DNA of 64,000 nt from Symbiodinium natans (GCA_905221605.1 CAJNDS010001335.1:1051938-1115937); one strand, 5' to 3'; shown: positions 12,201 to 20,037, counted from the first letter of the stretch. Translations and numbers: made by a program. Notes: a model not told the origin generated them from the sequence alone.

Positions 12201-13174
12201 TGTCGAGTATGTACGCCCTTTTGCCCAAAGCCTAAACCCCAAACCCCAAACCCCAACCCCAACCCCCCCCCCCCCCCCCCCCTAAAACCTAAACCCGAAA
12301 CCCTACACCCTAAGCCCCTGAACCCCCTAAACCCCATAACCCTAAACCCCATACCCCTAACCCCTAAAACCCTCAACCCCTATACCCCTAAACCCTAAAC
12401 TCCACACCCCCAAGCCCTAAACCCTAAGCCCTTCAACCCCATACCCCTAAACCCTAAACCTTAAACCCTTCACCCCATACCCCTAAACCCCTTACCCCGA
12501 CACCCCCATACCCCCATAATCACCCTAAACCCATAAACCCCTAAACCCCTAAACCCCTAAACCCCTAAACCCCTAAACCCCTAAACCCCTAAACCCCTAA
12601 ACCCCTGAACCCCTGAACCCCTGAACCCCTGAACCCCTGAACCCCTAAACCCCTAAACCCCTAAACCCCTATACCCCTAAACCCCTCAACCCCTAAACCC
12701 CTAAACCCCTAAACCCCTAAACCCCTCACCCCTAAACCCCTAGACCCCTAAACCCCTAAACCCCTAAACCCTAAACCCCTAAACCCCCAAAACCCTAAAC
12801 CGTAAACCCTAAGCCCTCATACCCCTAAACCCTAAACCTTAAACCCTTCACCCCATACCCCTAAACCCTAAATCCCTTACCCCGACACCCCAACCTAAAC
12901 CCCTAAACCCCGAAAACTCAAAACCCCTAAACCCCTCAGCCCCTCAACCCCTAAACCCCGAATCCCCCAAACCCCCAAAACCCTAAACCCCTCAACCCCT
13001 CAACCCCCAAACCCTAAACCCTAAACCCCCAAAACCCTAAACTCCAAACCCCGAAGCTCTGAAGGTCGTGGGGCCCCTGGAGGGTCCCAGCGTGTGCCTC
13101 GGCCGCCACGGCGGCCGCCGGGGCGGAGTCGCCCCGGCGCTGTGGCTCCGACTGTGTTAAATGGGGGCTCTGGG
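129..13174 (+). CDS. FkbH-like HAD phosphatase/acyl-loading protein, split gene, 5' partial
   Basis: Thirteen or fourteen small exons read in order as an FkbH-family protein. FkbH proteins act in making glycerate-derived extender units: a HAD-like domain takes the glyceryl group from 1,3-bisphosphoglycerate and loads it on an acyl carrier protein, and a GNAT-like domain follows. Motifs appear in family order: FLDDNP (HAD motif), HWALD, VEDARRTQM, DFASFLTSL, QLSQRTNQMN, DRFGDYGLV, MSCRVLHRGVEE, ATPRNAA. The N-terminal half with the first HAD aspartates must lie upstream of base 1. Phases agree at nearly all junctions. Donors are GT in about eight introns and GC in four, and acceptors are mostly AG followed by G. 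The last exon (13065-13174) is the least certain. Family call is from motif recognition; the role in polyketide supply is inference. Confidence 0.85.
216..627 (+). other. Intron 1 with inverted heptamer arms
   Basis: It starts GTTTAGGGTTTAGGG and ends with about 200 bases of CCCTAAA repeats and then ATCCCAG. The two ends are reverse complements, so the pre-mRNA could pair them. About 60 bases near the middle are unique. Confidence 0.8.
628..700 (+). CDS. FkbH-like exon 2
   Basis: Phase 0 in, phase 1 out. It reads VLTILVPSEAAASC then RMIRSLPAVS, fitting the family segment after PEV (VLTLxLP, then an amphipathic helix). The acceptor is CCCAG next to the CCCTAAA array, and the donor GTTTAGGG is the first unit of the next array. 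Confidence 0.75.
701..1177 (+). other. Intron 2 with inverted heptamer arms
   Basis: It opens with TTTAGGG repeats (701-845) and closes with a short degenerate CCCTAAA/CCCCAAA stretch (1115-1156). G-rich and unique sequence lies between. Confidence 0.7.
1178..1253 (+). CDS. FkbH-like exon 3
   Basis: Phase 1 in, phase 2 out. The frame gives HWALDAWSG and TRTVEDARRTQM, matching the family pattern WAxD followed by TxEDxRRTxMY. Acceptor GGCAAG, donor GTTTGGG. An acceptor at 1160-1161 would also keep the frame open but would need phase 0. Confidence 0.8.
1254..2544 (+). other. Intron 3, with a possible cassette exon
   Basis: It contains TTTAGGG repeats (1280-1400), a C-type inverted-repeat element (1440-1552), a long degenerate CCCTAAA/CCCCAAA array (1553-1950), the island 1967-2050, TTTAGGG (2050-2115) and CCCTAAA (2285-2506). 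Confidence 0.6.
1967..2050 (+). CDS. Possible symmetric cassette exon in the FkbH-like gene
   Basis: An 84-nt island between a CCCTAAA array and a TTTAGGG array, with acceptor GTAAG and donor GTTTAGGG. Length is a multiple of three, so including it or skipping it leaves the frame intact. It is open in the gene's phase 2 (CRVGLRGLSAPGPRF) and also in phase 0. Family alignment does not need it, so it may be alternative or not coding. Confidence 0.35.
2545..2611 (+). CDS. FkbH-like exon 4
   Basis: Phase 2 in, phase 0 out. It reads PSGLEAVRRAS then TDFASFLTSLQ. The family has DFLxSL in this place, between the RRT helix and the start of the C-terminal domain. Acceptor CCGTAAG, donor CAG followed by GTGACC. 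Confidence 0.82.
2612..3422 (+). other. Intron 4
   Basis: It carries a G-type inverted-repeat element (2728-2853), a short TACC/CTAC repeat near 3012, and TTTAGGG repeats (3280-3352). It ends in a plain polypyrimidine tract (TGTTCTGCCAG) without a CCCTAAA arm. Confidence 0.6.
2728..2853 (+). mobile_element. G-family inverted-repeat element
   Basis: Imperfect terminal inverted repeats: GGGATGTTCCCCCTTATACT on the left and AGTATAAGG with GGGGAATGTCCC on the right. Inner parts also pair (TCCTTA with TAAGGA). Related ends recur at 29851-30048 and 60877-60922. Confidence 0.6.
3423..3465 (+). CDS. FkbH-like exon 5
   Basis: It reads LHIDVRAPTGTELAG, the strand and loop that follow FLxSL in the family. 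Acceptor TTCTGCCAG. The donor is not clear: there is no GT, the next bases are GGAAGCTTACTACC, and a C-type element begins at once. A GA or GC donor near 3462-3466 is possible. Confidence 0.7.
3466..5124 (+). other. Intron 5
   Basis: It starts at a C-type element (3470-3583), then holds unique sequence with a D-like segment (3632-3760), a GC-rich island near 4410-4690 and a CCCTAAA/CCCCTAAA array (4900-5113). It probably ends at TTTAG or TTTAGAAG just before the exon. Confidence 0.5.
3470..3583 (+). mobile_element. C-family inverted-repeat element with likely target duplication
   Basis: Ends are TACCAATTGCTTAAGAACCCC and GGGGGTTCTTAAGCAAATAG, near-perfect inverse copies. The flanks share GAAGCT (3466-3471) and AGAAGCT (3583 onward), as expected of a short target duplication. 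It lies directly at the exon 5 boundary. Confidence 0.65.
5125..5162 (+). CDS. FkbH-like exon 6: QLSQRTNQ motif
   Basis: It reads QVRVSQLSQRTN and ends CA, phase 2. The family signature here is RVAQLTQRTNQFN. An in-frame TAG in the upstream TTTAG repeat limits the start to 5122, 5125 or 5128, all phase 0. The donor is GC (CCA followed by GCGACT); using the later GT would break the frame of the next exon. Confidence 0.85.
5163..6248 (+). other. Intron 6 (GC donor)
   Basis: Unique sequence with CCCTAAA arrays at 5779-5850 and 6123-6225, and a poly-C run near 5738. No clear TTTAGGG arm at its 5' end. Confidence 0.55.
6249..6307 (+). CDS. FkbH-like exon 7
   Basis: Phase 2 in (completing Q of TNQ), phase 1 out. 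It reads MNSTQLRFSSETAVAEWLAG, as in the family segment NQFNLTTRRxSExEVxxWLA. The donor is GC (GCAG followed by GCATCAGG); the later GTTTAGGG at 6336 does not keep the next exon in frame. Confidence 0.85.
6308..6616 (+). other. Intron 7: compact heptamer hairpin
   Basis: A 309-nt intron made mostly of the two arms: TTTAGGG repeats at 6333-6445 and CCCTAAA repeats at 6510-6612, ending CCCAAAG. It is the clearest single case of inverted arms between two exons joined in phase. Confidence 0.8.
6617..6651 (+). CDS. FkbH-like exon 8
   Basis: Phase 1 in, phase 0 out. It reads DGHWILATWVS, fitting the family segment GDGxxVLAVRVS just before DRFGDYG. Donor TCC followed by GTGACC, with a TTTAGGG array about 50 bases further on. 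Confidence 0.82.
6652..7406 (+). other. Intron 8
   Basis: TTTAGGG and TGTAGGG repeats (6704-6830), a D-like palindromic stretch (7040-7190) and a CCCTAAA array (7274-7390), ending CATTCCAG. Confidence 0.65.
7407..7477 (+). CDS. FkbH-like exon 9: DRFGDYGLV motif
   Basis: Phase 0 in, phase 2 out. It reads DRFGDYGLVCCAFG and TDLADAVVV. DRFGDYGLVG is a hallmark of the FkbH C-terminal domain. The donor is GC (GTGCA followed by GCCGCT). Confidence 0.9.
7478..8619 (+). other. Intron 9 (GC donor)
   Basis: Two TTTAGGG arrays (7500-7565, 7785-7850), an island with an open frame ending at a good GTAAGT donor near 7965, a CCCTAAA array (8064-8165), a B-type element (8198-8296), TTTAGGG (8290-8380) and CCCTAAA (8450-8580). 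Confidence 0.55.
8198..8296 (+). mobile_element. B-family inverted-repeat element
   Basis: Left end CTTGGTGGCCCAGTGGTACCC, right end GGGTACCTTTATTCCGG, with TTGGGTTCTGGGTTC between. Compare 22836-22946 and 26656-26757. Confidence 0.5.
8620..8665 (+). CDS. FkbH-like exon 10: SCRVLHRGVEE motif
   Basis: Phase 2 in, phase 0 out. It reads CLCMSCRVLHRGVEE, the family motif FLLSCRVLGRGVEEA. Acceptor GCTGAG, donor GTGTGC, then TTTAGGG repeats from 8675. Confidence 0.9.
8666..10109 (+). other. Intron 10
   Basis: TTTAGGG (8675-8755), unique G/T-rich sequence with a GGTGGGG-rich run (9240-9310), CCCTAAA (9421-9502), a long open island (9503-9730) not needed by the FkbH alignment, and degenerate TTTAGGG (9930-10035). 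AGTCCCAAAACTCTTC at 9923 recurs with changes at 10057. Confidence 0.5.
10110..10160 (+). CDS. FkbH-like exon 11
   Basis: Phase 0 in and out. It reads ATLRHVALRAQSAGYGE, the family helix after VEE (AVLxHLAxxARxRGA). Acceptor CGTGAG, donor GC (GAG followed by GCACCC). Confidence 0.85.
10161..11509 (+). other. Intron 11 (GC donor)
   Basis: CCCTAAA array (10545-10640), short TTTAGGG runs (10861-10900) and a TTTAGGGGGC-type array (11270-11460). Several short open islands (for example 10430-10490) lie inside and are not assigned. Confidence 0.5.
11510..11565 (+). CDS. FkbH-like exon 12: ATPRNAA motif
   Basis: Phase 0 in, phase 2 out. It reads VLIPFQATPRNAAWLPVS. Family proteins have a hydrophobic strand, then PTPRNAPA and a helix. 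The donor is GTGTTTAGG at the first unit of a TTTAGGG/TTTGGGG array. Confidence 0.85.
11566..13064 (+). other. Intron 12
   Basis: Begins in a TTTAGGG/TTTGGGG array (11566-11645), holds a D-type element (11868-11990) and a G+A-rich island, and ends in an 800-base C-rich array whose core (12535-12780) is the octamer CCCCTAAA. Confidence 0.6.
12535..12780 (+). repeat. CCCCTAAA octamer array
   Basis: About thirty units of an octamer with one extra C compared with the usual heptamer, locally homogeneous, with small blocks of CCCCTGAA. A similar octamer block lies at 5008-5095. Confidence 0.9.
13065..13174 (+). CDS. Candidate last exon of the FkbH-like gene
   Basis: Very GC-rich. In the phase demanded by exon 12 it is open (SWGPWRVPACASAATAA and later CGSDCVKWGLW) to a donor GTTCAGGG. 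No family motif is visible and other frames are also partly open, so membership rests on phase and position only. Confidence 0.4.
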
Positions 13175-13289
13175 GTTCAGGGTTTAGGGTTTAGGGTTTA
13201 GGGTTGAGGGTTTTGGGGTTAGGGTTCAGGGTTTGGGGGTTCAGGGTTTAGGGCGTCTTGGTGTAGGGATTGATAGAATTTGTGTAGGG

Positions 13290-13838
13290 TTTGCGTCCCA
13301 GAAAGTTGTCAGCGACACGTTTTGACCGTAGCGTTTTGAACGAAACGTTTCGAACTTTAGAACCTAGGTTCAGAGTTTTTTCGCGGGGGGGGGGGGGGGG
13401 CTGGGTGGTGGTGGTTGGGGTTTGGGGGGGGGGGGATTCGGGTTGGGGGGGGTGGGGGTTTCGGGTTTGGGGGTGGACCCTTCTTCGAAATTAAAGTGGC
13501 GCACAGAAAACTGCTACTCAAACTGCTTCCAAACTGCTTCAGATCTGTGGCTCCCAAAAACAAAACTGCTACACCTGATTTGGTGGATTTGTTCTTGCTG
13601 TGTGTGAAATAGGACCACAACCAAGAGCAGTTTGGTGGCAGTTTTGGTTTTCGCGATCAAATCAGCTTAAACGGAAAATTTTAACTTCAAGAAGTGATTA
13701 TGGCTGCATTCAAATTCGCTATTTTCCTCCCCCCTGTTTTAACTTCAAAGTGAAAAGTTAAAATGACCAAAGGCAAAATTTGCCACATGAACTTTTTTCG
13801 AAATTTTCTGGCTTAGTGCTTGAGGTAAAACTAAATGC
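13290..13838 (+). other. Repeat-poor spacer
   Basis: No gene seen. It holds G-runs (13385-13470), an imperfect palindrome around GAACGAAACGTTTCGAAC (13338) and a hairpin TTTTAACTTC/GAAAAGTTAAAA near 13738-13764. Heptamer arrays stop here. Confidence 0.5.
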
Positions 13839-14120
13839 ATGGCGGAGTGGGATTTTGCAAACACGGGAGGGTTGAGAATTACGTTCCGGCAATTGGATTT
13901 TGCAACGGGGAGGGGTGGTGGGAGTATAAAGATGAGGTCAACATTAGTCTGCGCTGCGCATGCGGGCGAGACCGAGGTGCAGCGCCTGCGAACGGAGCTG
14001 CGCGCCGAGAGAAAGCGCTGCGAAGCGCTGGAGCAGGTCGTGCAGAGGCTGCTGGGAAGGAGGCGGCAGCGGTTTGAGCCGCGCCCGTCGTCGTCACCAG
14101 GAATAGGAGTAGGAGAGTAG
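13839..14120 (+). CDS. Small coiled-coil protein, unknown
   Basis: A 93-codon frame from ATG to TAG. Residues about 43-74 (ETEVQRLRTELRAERKR and CEALEQVVQRLLG) form a clear heptad pattern with leucines at a/d positions and many charges, then an Arg-rich and Ser/Pro-rich tail. A second in-frame ATG at 13932 follows GTATAAAG. It could instead be a terminal exon using an acceptor such as GGCGAG at 13970. The reverse strand is open too but Ala/Pro-rich and less convincing. Family unknown. Confidence 0.5.
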   Translation: MAEWDFANTGGLRITFRQLDFATGRGGGSIKMRSTLVCAAHAGETEVQRLRTELRAERKRCEALEQVVQRLLGRRRQRFEPRPSSSPGIGVGE

Positions 14121-14128
14121 AAGTCGGA

Positions 14129-14760
14129 TTAGCAGCGAGCAAAGTGTGCTGGCGCTTAGGCGAGGGAGACTGGAAAAGGGTGCTACGCTGAGATCCAGCT
14201 GGATGGCTCAGCGTCCGCGAGATAGCTCCTCAGTGCGGTTGACTGCGATGGGGTTCCAGTACACGGTTCCAGGACAAGCATCAAGCAAGGGCTCGAAGCC
14301 CCGGCCGGGATGATGGACTTCACTATGGATTGGATGTCGGACGAAGCTTTGCCAAGCCCATGAAAGCGCCTGGCAGATTGTGGCCTTCCGGGGATGGCTC
14401 TGGGGCTTGATTTGGGGCTTCCCGGAGCTGTTCAATTTGGGACCTGATTTGGGGCTTCCCAAAAAAAGTGTGCTGGTGCTTCATTCAAGGACACCCACGC
14501 TGCATGCCACAACGACTGGGAACTTCTTGTGAGTCGTGGTTCAGGTTCCAGAAGGAGGTCTTCTTCGGAATGCGACCGTTTAGCAACCTGGGAAAGGGAA
14601 GAAGCGCCTGAACCAATAGTTACTACAAAAACGCTTCGTTCAAAACCAAATCTTGCAAACATCACTGCACTTAACATCTCCGTTGTAAAGAACCCATTGT
14701 CCCTTCCCACTATGCACGCCATACTCTTCCTCCAATGGTGACGTTGGGATTGTATCCTCG
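14129..14760 (+). other. Unassigned unique sequence with near-duplicated segments
   Basis: No gene I can defend. AAGTGTGCTGG followed by GCTT occurs at about 14140 and 14466, and TGATTTGGGGCTTCCC occurs twice (14408 and 14443), so part of the segment is duplicated. Confidence 0.4.
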
Positions 14761-14885
14761 TTTAGCTCCGTGTGTCGCAAAGAAAGTCGGAGTGACCCAA
14801 AGGGCGCTGGCAAGTTAAAGTGCGGAGTTCCGGCTTGATTGCCCTGGCCAAGCTTCTGACAAGAGAGCAGAGGGCCGGAGCCTCG

Positions 14886-14913
14886 AGTACTGCTGCTGCT
14901 GCTACTACCACTA

Positions 14914-15007
<94 letters not shown>

Positions 15008-15192
15008 GACGACTACGACTACGACTACGACTACGACTACGACTACGACTACGACTACGACTACGACTACGACTACGACTACGACTACGACTACGACTAC
15101 GACTACGACTACGACTACGACTACTACGACGACGACGACGACTACTACTACTACCACTACTACTACCACTACTACTACCACTACTGCTACTA

Positions 15193-15250
<58 letters not shown>

Positions 15251-15293
15251 GCTACTGCTACTGCTACTGCTACTGCTACTGCTACTGCTACTC

Positions 15294-15368
<75 letters not shown>

Positions 15369-15461
15369 TACTACTACTACTCCTAAAACTACTACTACTA
15401 CTACTACAACTACTACTACAACAACAACTACTACTACTACTACTACTACTACTCCTACTGC

Positions 15462-15492
<31 letters not shown>

Positions 15493-15577
15493 ACTGCTAC
15501 TGCTACTGCTACTGCTACTACTACTACTGCTACTACTACTGCTACTGCTACTGCTACTGCTACTGCTACTGCTACTA

Positions 15578-15621
<44 letters not shown>

Positions 15622-15694
15622 GTTACTACTACTACTACGACTACAACTACTACTACTACTACTACTACTGCTGCTGCTACTACTACTACTACTG

Positions 15695-15728
<34 letters not shown>

Positions 15729-15847
15729 CACTACTACTACTACTACTGCTACTGCTACTACTACTACTACTACCACCACTGCTTCTTCCTCTTCTACTAC
15801 TACTACTTCTCCTACTACTACTACTACTACTACTACTTCTTCCTCTT

Positions 15848-15880
<33 letters not shown>

Positions 15881-15937
15881 TTACTACTACTACTACTGCT
15901 ACTACTACTACTACTACTACTACTATTACTACTACCA

Positions 15938-15977
<40 letters not shown>

Positions 15978-16082
15978 TACTACTACTACTACTACCACTA
16001 CTACCACTACTACCACTACTACCACTACTACCACTACTACCACTACTACCACTACTGCCACTGCCACTGCCGCTGCCACTAC
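14886..16082 (+). repeat. 1.2 kb (CTA)n-type trinucleotide microsatellite
   Basis: Imperfect ACT/CTA repeats in blocks: pure CTA, a block of ACTACG hexamers (15005-15120), ACTGCT blocks, and ACTACC at the 3' end. The long Thr, Leu, Ser or Val frames through it are a by-product of the repeat. The block structure suggests growth by slippage and unequal exchange. Confidence 0.97.
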
Positions 16083-17169
16083 CCACTCATTCCGTATTTG
16101 ACGCTACGTTTTTCTTCACAAAAAGGAGTTTTCGTTATGGTATTTGCAGTTTTTTCGTGCTATGGGAACCACCTCCGCTTAAAAAACCCTCCGGCATGCT
16201 TTTTGGAAAAGAGTGAGTGAATTGTTTCAAATTGAAACTCAGGTCGCTCGCATCCTGACGGATGCCGGCAACCAGCCGGCGGGTCTGACCCGCCGCTGGC
16301 TCGATGCAGAGCTTCTTCTAACCATGGAGTAGTTTGTTTTGGGTTTAGCTAGAAGAAGCCTGCTCATGCGCAGGGGAAGTGGCGCCGCCAGCCCGCTGCA
16401 AGAAAAGTGTTTGCATGTGCAGCTACTGTTGCTATTGTGGTGGTAGGGGTTTTTTAGAACGTCTAGAAAGTGTAGTCCGAGGTGGCTGTGCCTCTTCCCA
16501 CCCTCAGCGTGGGGTTGTTAGATTTATGTCAAAACATTCTCCTCGCTTCCTCACTTCCTCACTTCCTCGCCCGCTGTCCAGTTCCACATGGGTTAAGTGT
16601 AGGGTAAGGGATGATCGAGTGTTTCTTTGCGGGTTTGGGCTACTTCGTTATATATTGAATGGGGGCTCGTATGAATTGGTTCCCTTGCGGCAGTTCTTCT
16701 AAGCGTCGCCCGGCAAACATCCTCATTTCCAAGCTTTTAGCGCAAAGCTCCATATCCCGACGATCCAACAACCGCAAGCCCCAAGCAGCTCTATCATGAA
16801 GCCTACGCCTAGTTGACCATCTTCGGACGCTTGCGTTTCAGCCACCAGCACACAAAGAACTTCTTCTCATGAACAAAGAAATAATTAAGGCATATTCCGT
16901 GATAGGGCGCATTCTCGAAACAATCATCACAGCTTGGGGTTTTTGAAATTATCTTCTAAATTCCGGGCGCATAGTTAGTCTTTTATTTCGCCCGTTTACT
17001 TCGTTCATTGTATTATAGCGGCCTTCATGCTTCGTTTCACTCATTAGAAGTTCCGTTCAAAGATAATTAATTCTCTTCGCAAGGAAGCCCGTTTAAGCTC
17101 TGCAGTTTTTGCTCTGATTTCAGTTTTTAGTAGGATTTTGGTTTGACGCTTTGTGTGCCCGCCGCAGCC
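16083..17169 (+). other. Spacer after the microsatellite
   Basis: AT-richer unique DNA without heptamer arrays. It contains the small open exon-like stretch 16243-16332 and a 107-codon frame at 16379 that is Cys/Arg-rich and not convincing. It may hold the upstream region of the start exon at 17170. Confidence 0.4.
16243..16332 (+). CDS. Candidate terminal exon, unknown
   Basis: Acceptor AACTCAG, then VARILTDAGNQPAGL and TRRWLDAELLLTME to a TAG. Balanced composition and a clean stop suggest coding, but no partner exon upstream is identified. Confidence 0.35.
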   Translation, partial: VARILTDAGNQPAGLTRRWLDAELLLTME

Positions 17170-17229
17170 ATGTCGTTGCTCCAGCGCTTCCCTGCCCTCT
17201 TTTCATTGGGTGCCCCACCGTGCAGGACA
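17170..17229 (+). CDS. Candidate start exon
   Basis: ATG in the context GCAGCCATGTC, then SLLQRFPALFSLGAPPCRT, ending exactly at GTGAGTGG, a very good donor (phase 0). Arg, Leu and Ser with no acidic residue would suit a mitochondrial presequence. AG sites at 17121-17122 and 17166-17167 after pyrimidine-rich stretches could take a trans-spliced leader. Product unknown. Confidence 0.45.
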
Positions 17230-17415
17230 GTGAGTGGTCGCGGTCCCCGTGCCGTTGCATGCCGCGGCCTCAGTGTGTACGCGCTCCGCGCTAGCCGCCT
17301 CTTTACCGGGCTCCGCCCACGCCGCTCCGGCCTCTTACAAATTGTATATTGTATGTGATATATCACTCTGAATTTTCCATGCTATTTGTCTAAACAGCTG
17401 GTTCGAATTAGGGCT

Positions 17416-17700
17416 CGGGGATTTCAGGGTTTGAGGGTGGCGTTTTGGGTTCAGGGTTTAGGGTGTTTAGGGTTTGGGGTTTGGGGTTTGGGGTTTGGGG
17501 TTTGGGGTTTGGGGTTTGGGGTTGGGGTTTTGGGTTTGGGGTTTGGGGTTTGGGGTTTGGGGTTTGGGGTTTGGGGTTTGGGGTTTGGGGTTTGGGGTTT
17601 GGGGATTTTTTGGTTTGGAATTTAGGGTTAAGGGATTTTTGGTTTTGGGGTTTAGAGTTTAGGATTAGGGATTTAGGGATTTAGGGTTTTAGGGTTTCGG
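17416..17700 (+). repeat. TTTGGGG array
   Basis: Mostly the variant heptamer TTTGGGG, homogeneous over 17468-17605, flanked by degenerate TTTAGGG. Confidence 0.9.
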
Positions 17701-17931
17701 GATTTTGGCTTGGGTCTAGGAATTTAGGGTTTAGGGTTCATGCTGTTAGGGCCTTGGAGGGTTTGGGGCTTTAGGACTTTTGGTTTTCGGACTCAGAGGT
17801 TTTGGGGTTTGAGGGTATGGTTCAGGGTTTGGGCTTATTGGGTGTTGTTGGGACTTTCGGGTTTTGAAGCTTTCATGGTTGTGGTTCAGAATTAACCCTA
17901 AACCCTAAACCCAAAATTTTCGGGCGAGCAG

Positions 17932-18031
17932 AGTTTAAGCTTGCTGGGTTTGAGGCTGTCGGGTTCAAATCAAGCAGCGTGGGAAATGAGTCTGAGCCCG
18001 AACTCCTACACCCGAGTTTCTCTGACCCTGG
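17932..18031 (+). CDS. Candidate exon, unknown
   Basis: Acceptor GCGAGCAG, donor GTTCAGGG at a TTTAGGG array. Phase 1 in, 2 out reads FKLAGFEAVGFKSSSV and NESEPELLHPSF. Another frame is also open. Confidence 0.4.
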
Positions 18032-18114
18032 GTTCAGGGTTTAGGGTTTAGGGTTCAGGGTTTAGGGTTTAGGGTTTAGGGTTGAGGGTTTAGGGTTTAG
18101 GGTTCATGGCCCAG

Positions 18115-18171
18115 GAAGGTGCCAGTCGCAAAGCTCGCGCAGCTGCAAGGCCGAGACGTTCGTTGTTTCAG
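18115..18171 (+). CDS. Candidate exon, unknown
   Basis: Acceptor GCCCAG, donor CAG followed by GTTCTG. Phase 2 in and out, agreeing with the preceding candidate: KVPVAKLAQLQGRDVRCF. 57 nt. Confidence 0.45.
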
Positions 18172-18263
18172 GTTCTGGGCAGACTTTCCGAAGCCCTGCT
18201 TTTTGGGTTCCTGCGGGGGAAGAGGGTTTAGGGTGGAGGGTTTAGGGTGTTTTAGGGTCAAGG

Positions 18264-18378
18264 TACTTATTAACCAATGATAACTGTACTTACAACCCAC
18301 TTAGAAGCCCCTTAAGTGTCCTAATATTGTTATAAGTACAAGTATAAGTACAGTTGTAATTGGCTAACAAGTACCATG
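18264..18378 (+). mobile_element. A-family inverted-repeat element
   Basis: GGTACTTATTAACCAATG at the left and TTGGCTAACAAGTACCATGA at the right, with the inner part ACTGTACTTACAACCCACTT inverse to later sequence. Family consensus ends are GTTCATGGTACTTATTAACC and its complement. Confidence 0.7.
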
Positions 18379-18536
18379 AAGGGAGGGGGGTTCAAGGAGG
18401 GTAAGAAACCCGAGGCTCCTTAATACTCCCTATTACTGCTCCCTAAACCTCCCTAAGCTTCGCTCAGGCTCCCTGGGTACCTACCTCCCATGAAGCCCCC
18501 TCCCTTAAGAACCCCATGACCTACACACACCGCGAG

Positions 18537-18646
18537 CTGCTTCACAAGCTGCTCCGCAAGACACGCCTGCTGTGATCCAGGTTTCGGAGGACATGCCTGG
18601 TGAGCTCCAGACTGAGGAGGAGATCGACTTCGCAATCGCCGGCGAA
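18537..18646 (+). CDS. Candidate exon, acidic
   Basis: Reads SQAAPQDTPAVIQVSED, MPGELQTEEEIDFAIAGE, then donor GTAACC. The composition is that of a real acidic loop region. The frame stays open past the donor to 18741. A reverse-strand frame exists but is weaker. Confidence 0.5.
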
Positions 18647-18786
18647 GTAACCGCTTCAGCTTGCTGCTCCCTGTGGGATTTCGTCTGGCTGCTCCCAGCA
18701 GGGTTTTTCCCAGCCGCGAGTTCGGACCTCGTCAACACCTGAGCGCTTTGCGCAGCCCGCTGGCCTCCAATAAGGCAGCGCCCCAA

Positions 18787-19400
18787 CCTGAAACCATCAG
18801 TTCTAAATCCTGATTCCTCAACCCAAAAGCCAAAACTCTAAACCCCTTAACACCCTGAAACCCTAAAACCCCAAACCCCTTGAACCCTAATCCGCACAAA
18901 CCTTGGATCCTAAGCCCCTGAAACCTGAACTCCCAAAACTAAGGCTAAGAGTTGCAAATTCCTTAGAGCCCTAAATTCTATGTACCAAATAGCCTCATGC
19001 CCCCAAAGGAACGGGTTTAGGGTTTCGGGTTCAGGGTATAGGGTTTCAAGTTTCGGGTTTAGGGCATGGAGTCCAACGTTTATCTTCTACACCCTAAATG
19101 CTGCTCCGAAAAGTTGGGAAACCTTTTTGGGGGTGTTCCACAAATAAGGATTCGAGAGTATCTTGGGTGATCTATATTCGGGGCATTTGTAATTGTAGGA
19201 AATCCCCAAAGAATCCTACATTAAACCCAAAACCCAAGCGAAGTCTTAAGTCCCGAGGGAAGGGTCCGAGCTCCTAACGCCCTAAGCCCCTAAACCCCTG
19301 AACCCGAAACCTGTGTTTATTGTTTAGGGTTCAGGGCCGAAGTTCAGGGTTTGGGATTGAGAATGTCGGATTTTTGGATATCACCTCTCCCCCACACCCC
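18787..19400 (+). other. Intron-like stretch, no gene seen
   Basis: Degenerate CCCTAAA-like sequence, short TTTAGGG runs (19014-19060) and unique AT-rich sequence. I see no convincing exon. Confidence 0.4.
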
Positions 19401-19522
19401 CCAAGAAAAAACAAACCTGAACCCTAAACCCCAAACCCTAAACCCGAAACCGTAAAAACTAAGGTTTTTGGCCAGGCTGGGCTTTGCGCGTTTCGGGTTT
19501 TCATGGCCCTAAACCCCCTGAG

Positions 19523-19570
19523 GTCCGAGTGTTCGCACCCCCGCACACCGGAAACCCCATTGCGCCTGGG
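19523..19570 (+). CDS. Candidate exon, unknown
   Basis: Acceptor CCCTGAG, donor GGG followed by GTTCAG. Phase 0: VRVFAPPHTGNPIAPG. Confidence 0.35.
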
Positions 19571-19643
19571 GTTCAGAGTCTGTAAGGCCAAGCCCCCTAA
19601 CCACAAACCCAAAGGCAGTCCCGAAACTCCTGGGGGGGTTCAG

Positions 19644-19761
19644 GAGAACACACCTCCGACGACATGGACGGCGATGAGGTCGAGGAGTCTACTTGGATCA
19701 GGGGCTTTAGCCAGGGAGTCCCTGTCAATCTAGAATTCAAGCATCAGAGGGGCGTAGAACT
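19644..19761 (+). CDS. Candidate exon, acidic then basic
   Basis: Acceptor GGTTCAG; ENTSDDMDGDEVEESTW then IRGFSQGVPVNLEFKHQ. Donor GTAAAC at 19762, or GTAGAA at 19754, which would match the phase of the next candidate. Confidence 0.55.
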
Positions 19762-19879
19762 GTAAACCTTGCACTTCTAGAAATTGTAACCCCTCATCCT
19801 TACCCAAAGAAGTTGCTGCTTTGGCTGCCCTAGGTTCCCTAGGTCAAGATTGGGTTTTGGGGTTTATGCTTGAAGTCAG

Positions 19880-19997
19880 GAGGTGGAGTGCTACGTCTTA
19901 GAACCATCCGCACATTGCAACTATAGCTTTTTCGTTCCTTTCATGAGAGCATTGCTGGTGGTGCTGTGGTTTGGCTTGCTCACTGGGTGGCCTAACC
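19880..19997 (+). CDS. Candidate exon with a membrane-like segment
   Basis: Acceptor GAAGTCAG, donor GTAAAC (phase 1 out). Reads EVECYVLEPSAHCNYSF, then a hydrophobic run FVPFMRALLVVLWFGLL. Confidence 0.5.
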
Positions 19998-20037
19998 GTA
20001 AACCCCAAACCCTAAACCCTAATCTTGAGAACTTGAG

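Noticed and set aside
14820-16216. Long frames of poly-Thr, poly-Leu, poly-Ser and poly-Val
   Set aside because: They come from the CTA/ACT microsatellite and exist in several frames on both strands.
17386-17684. GFGVWGLGFGVWG frames (also near 37640, 39481)
   Set aside because: Translations of TTTGGGG arrays in all three frames.
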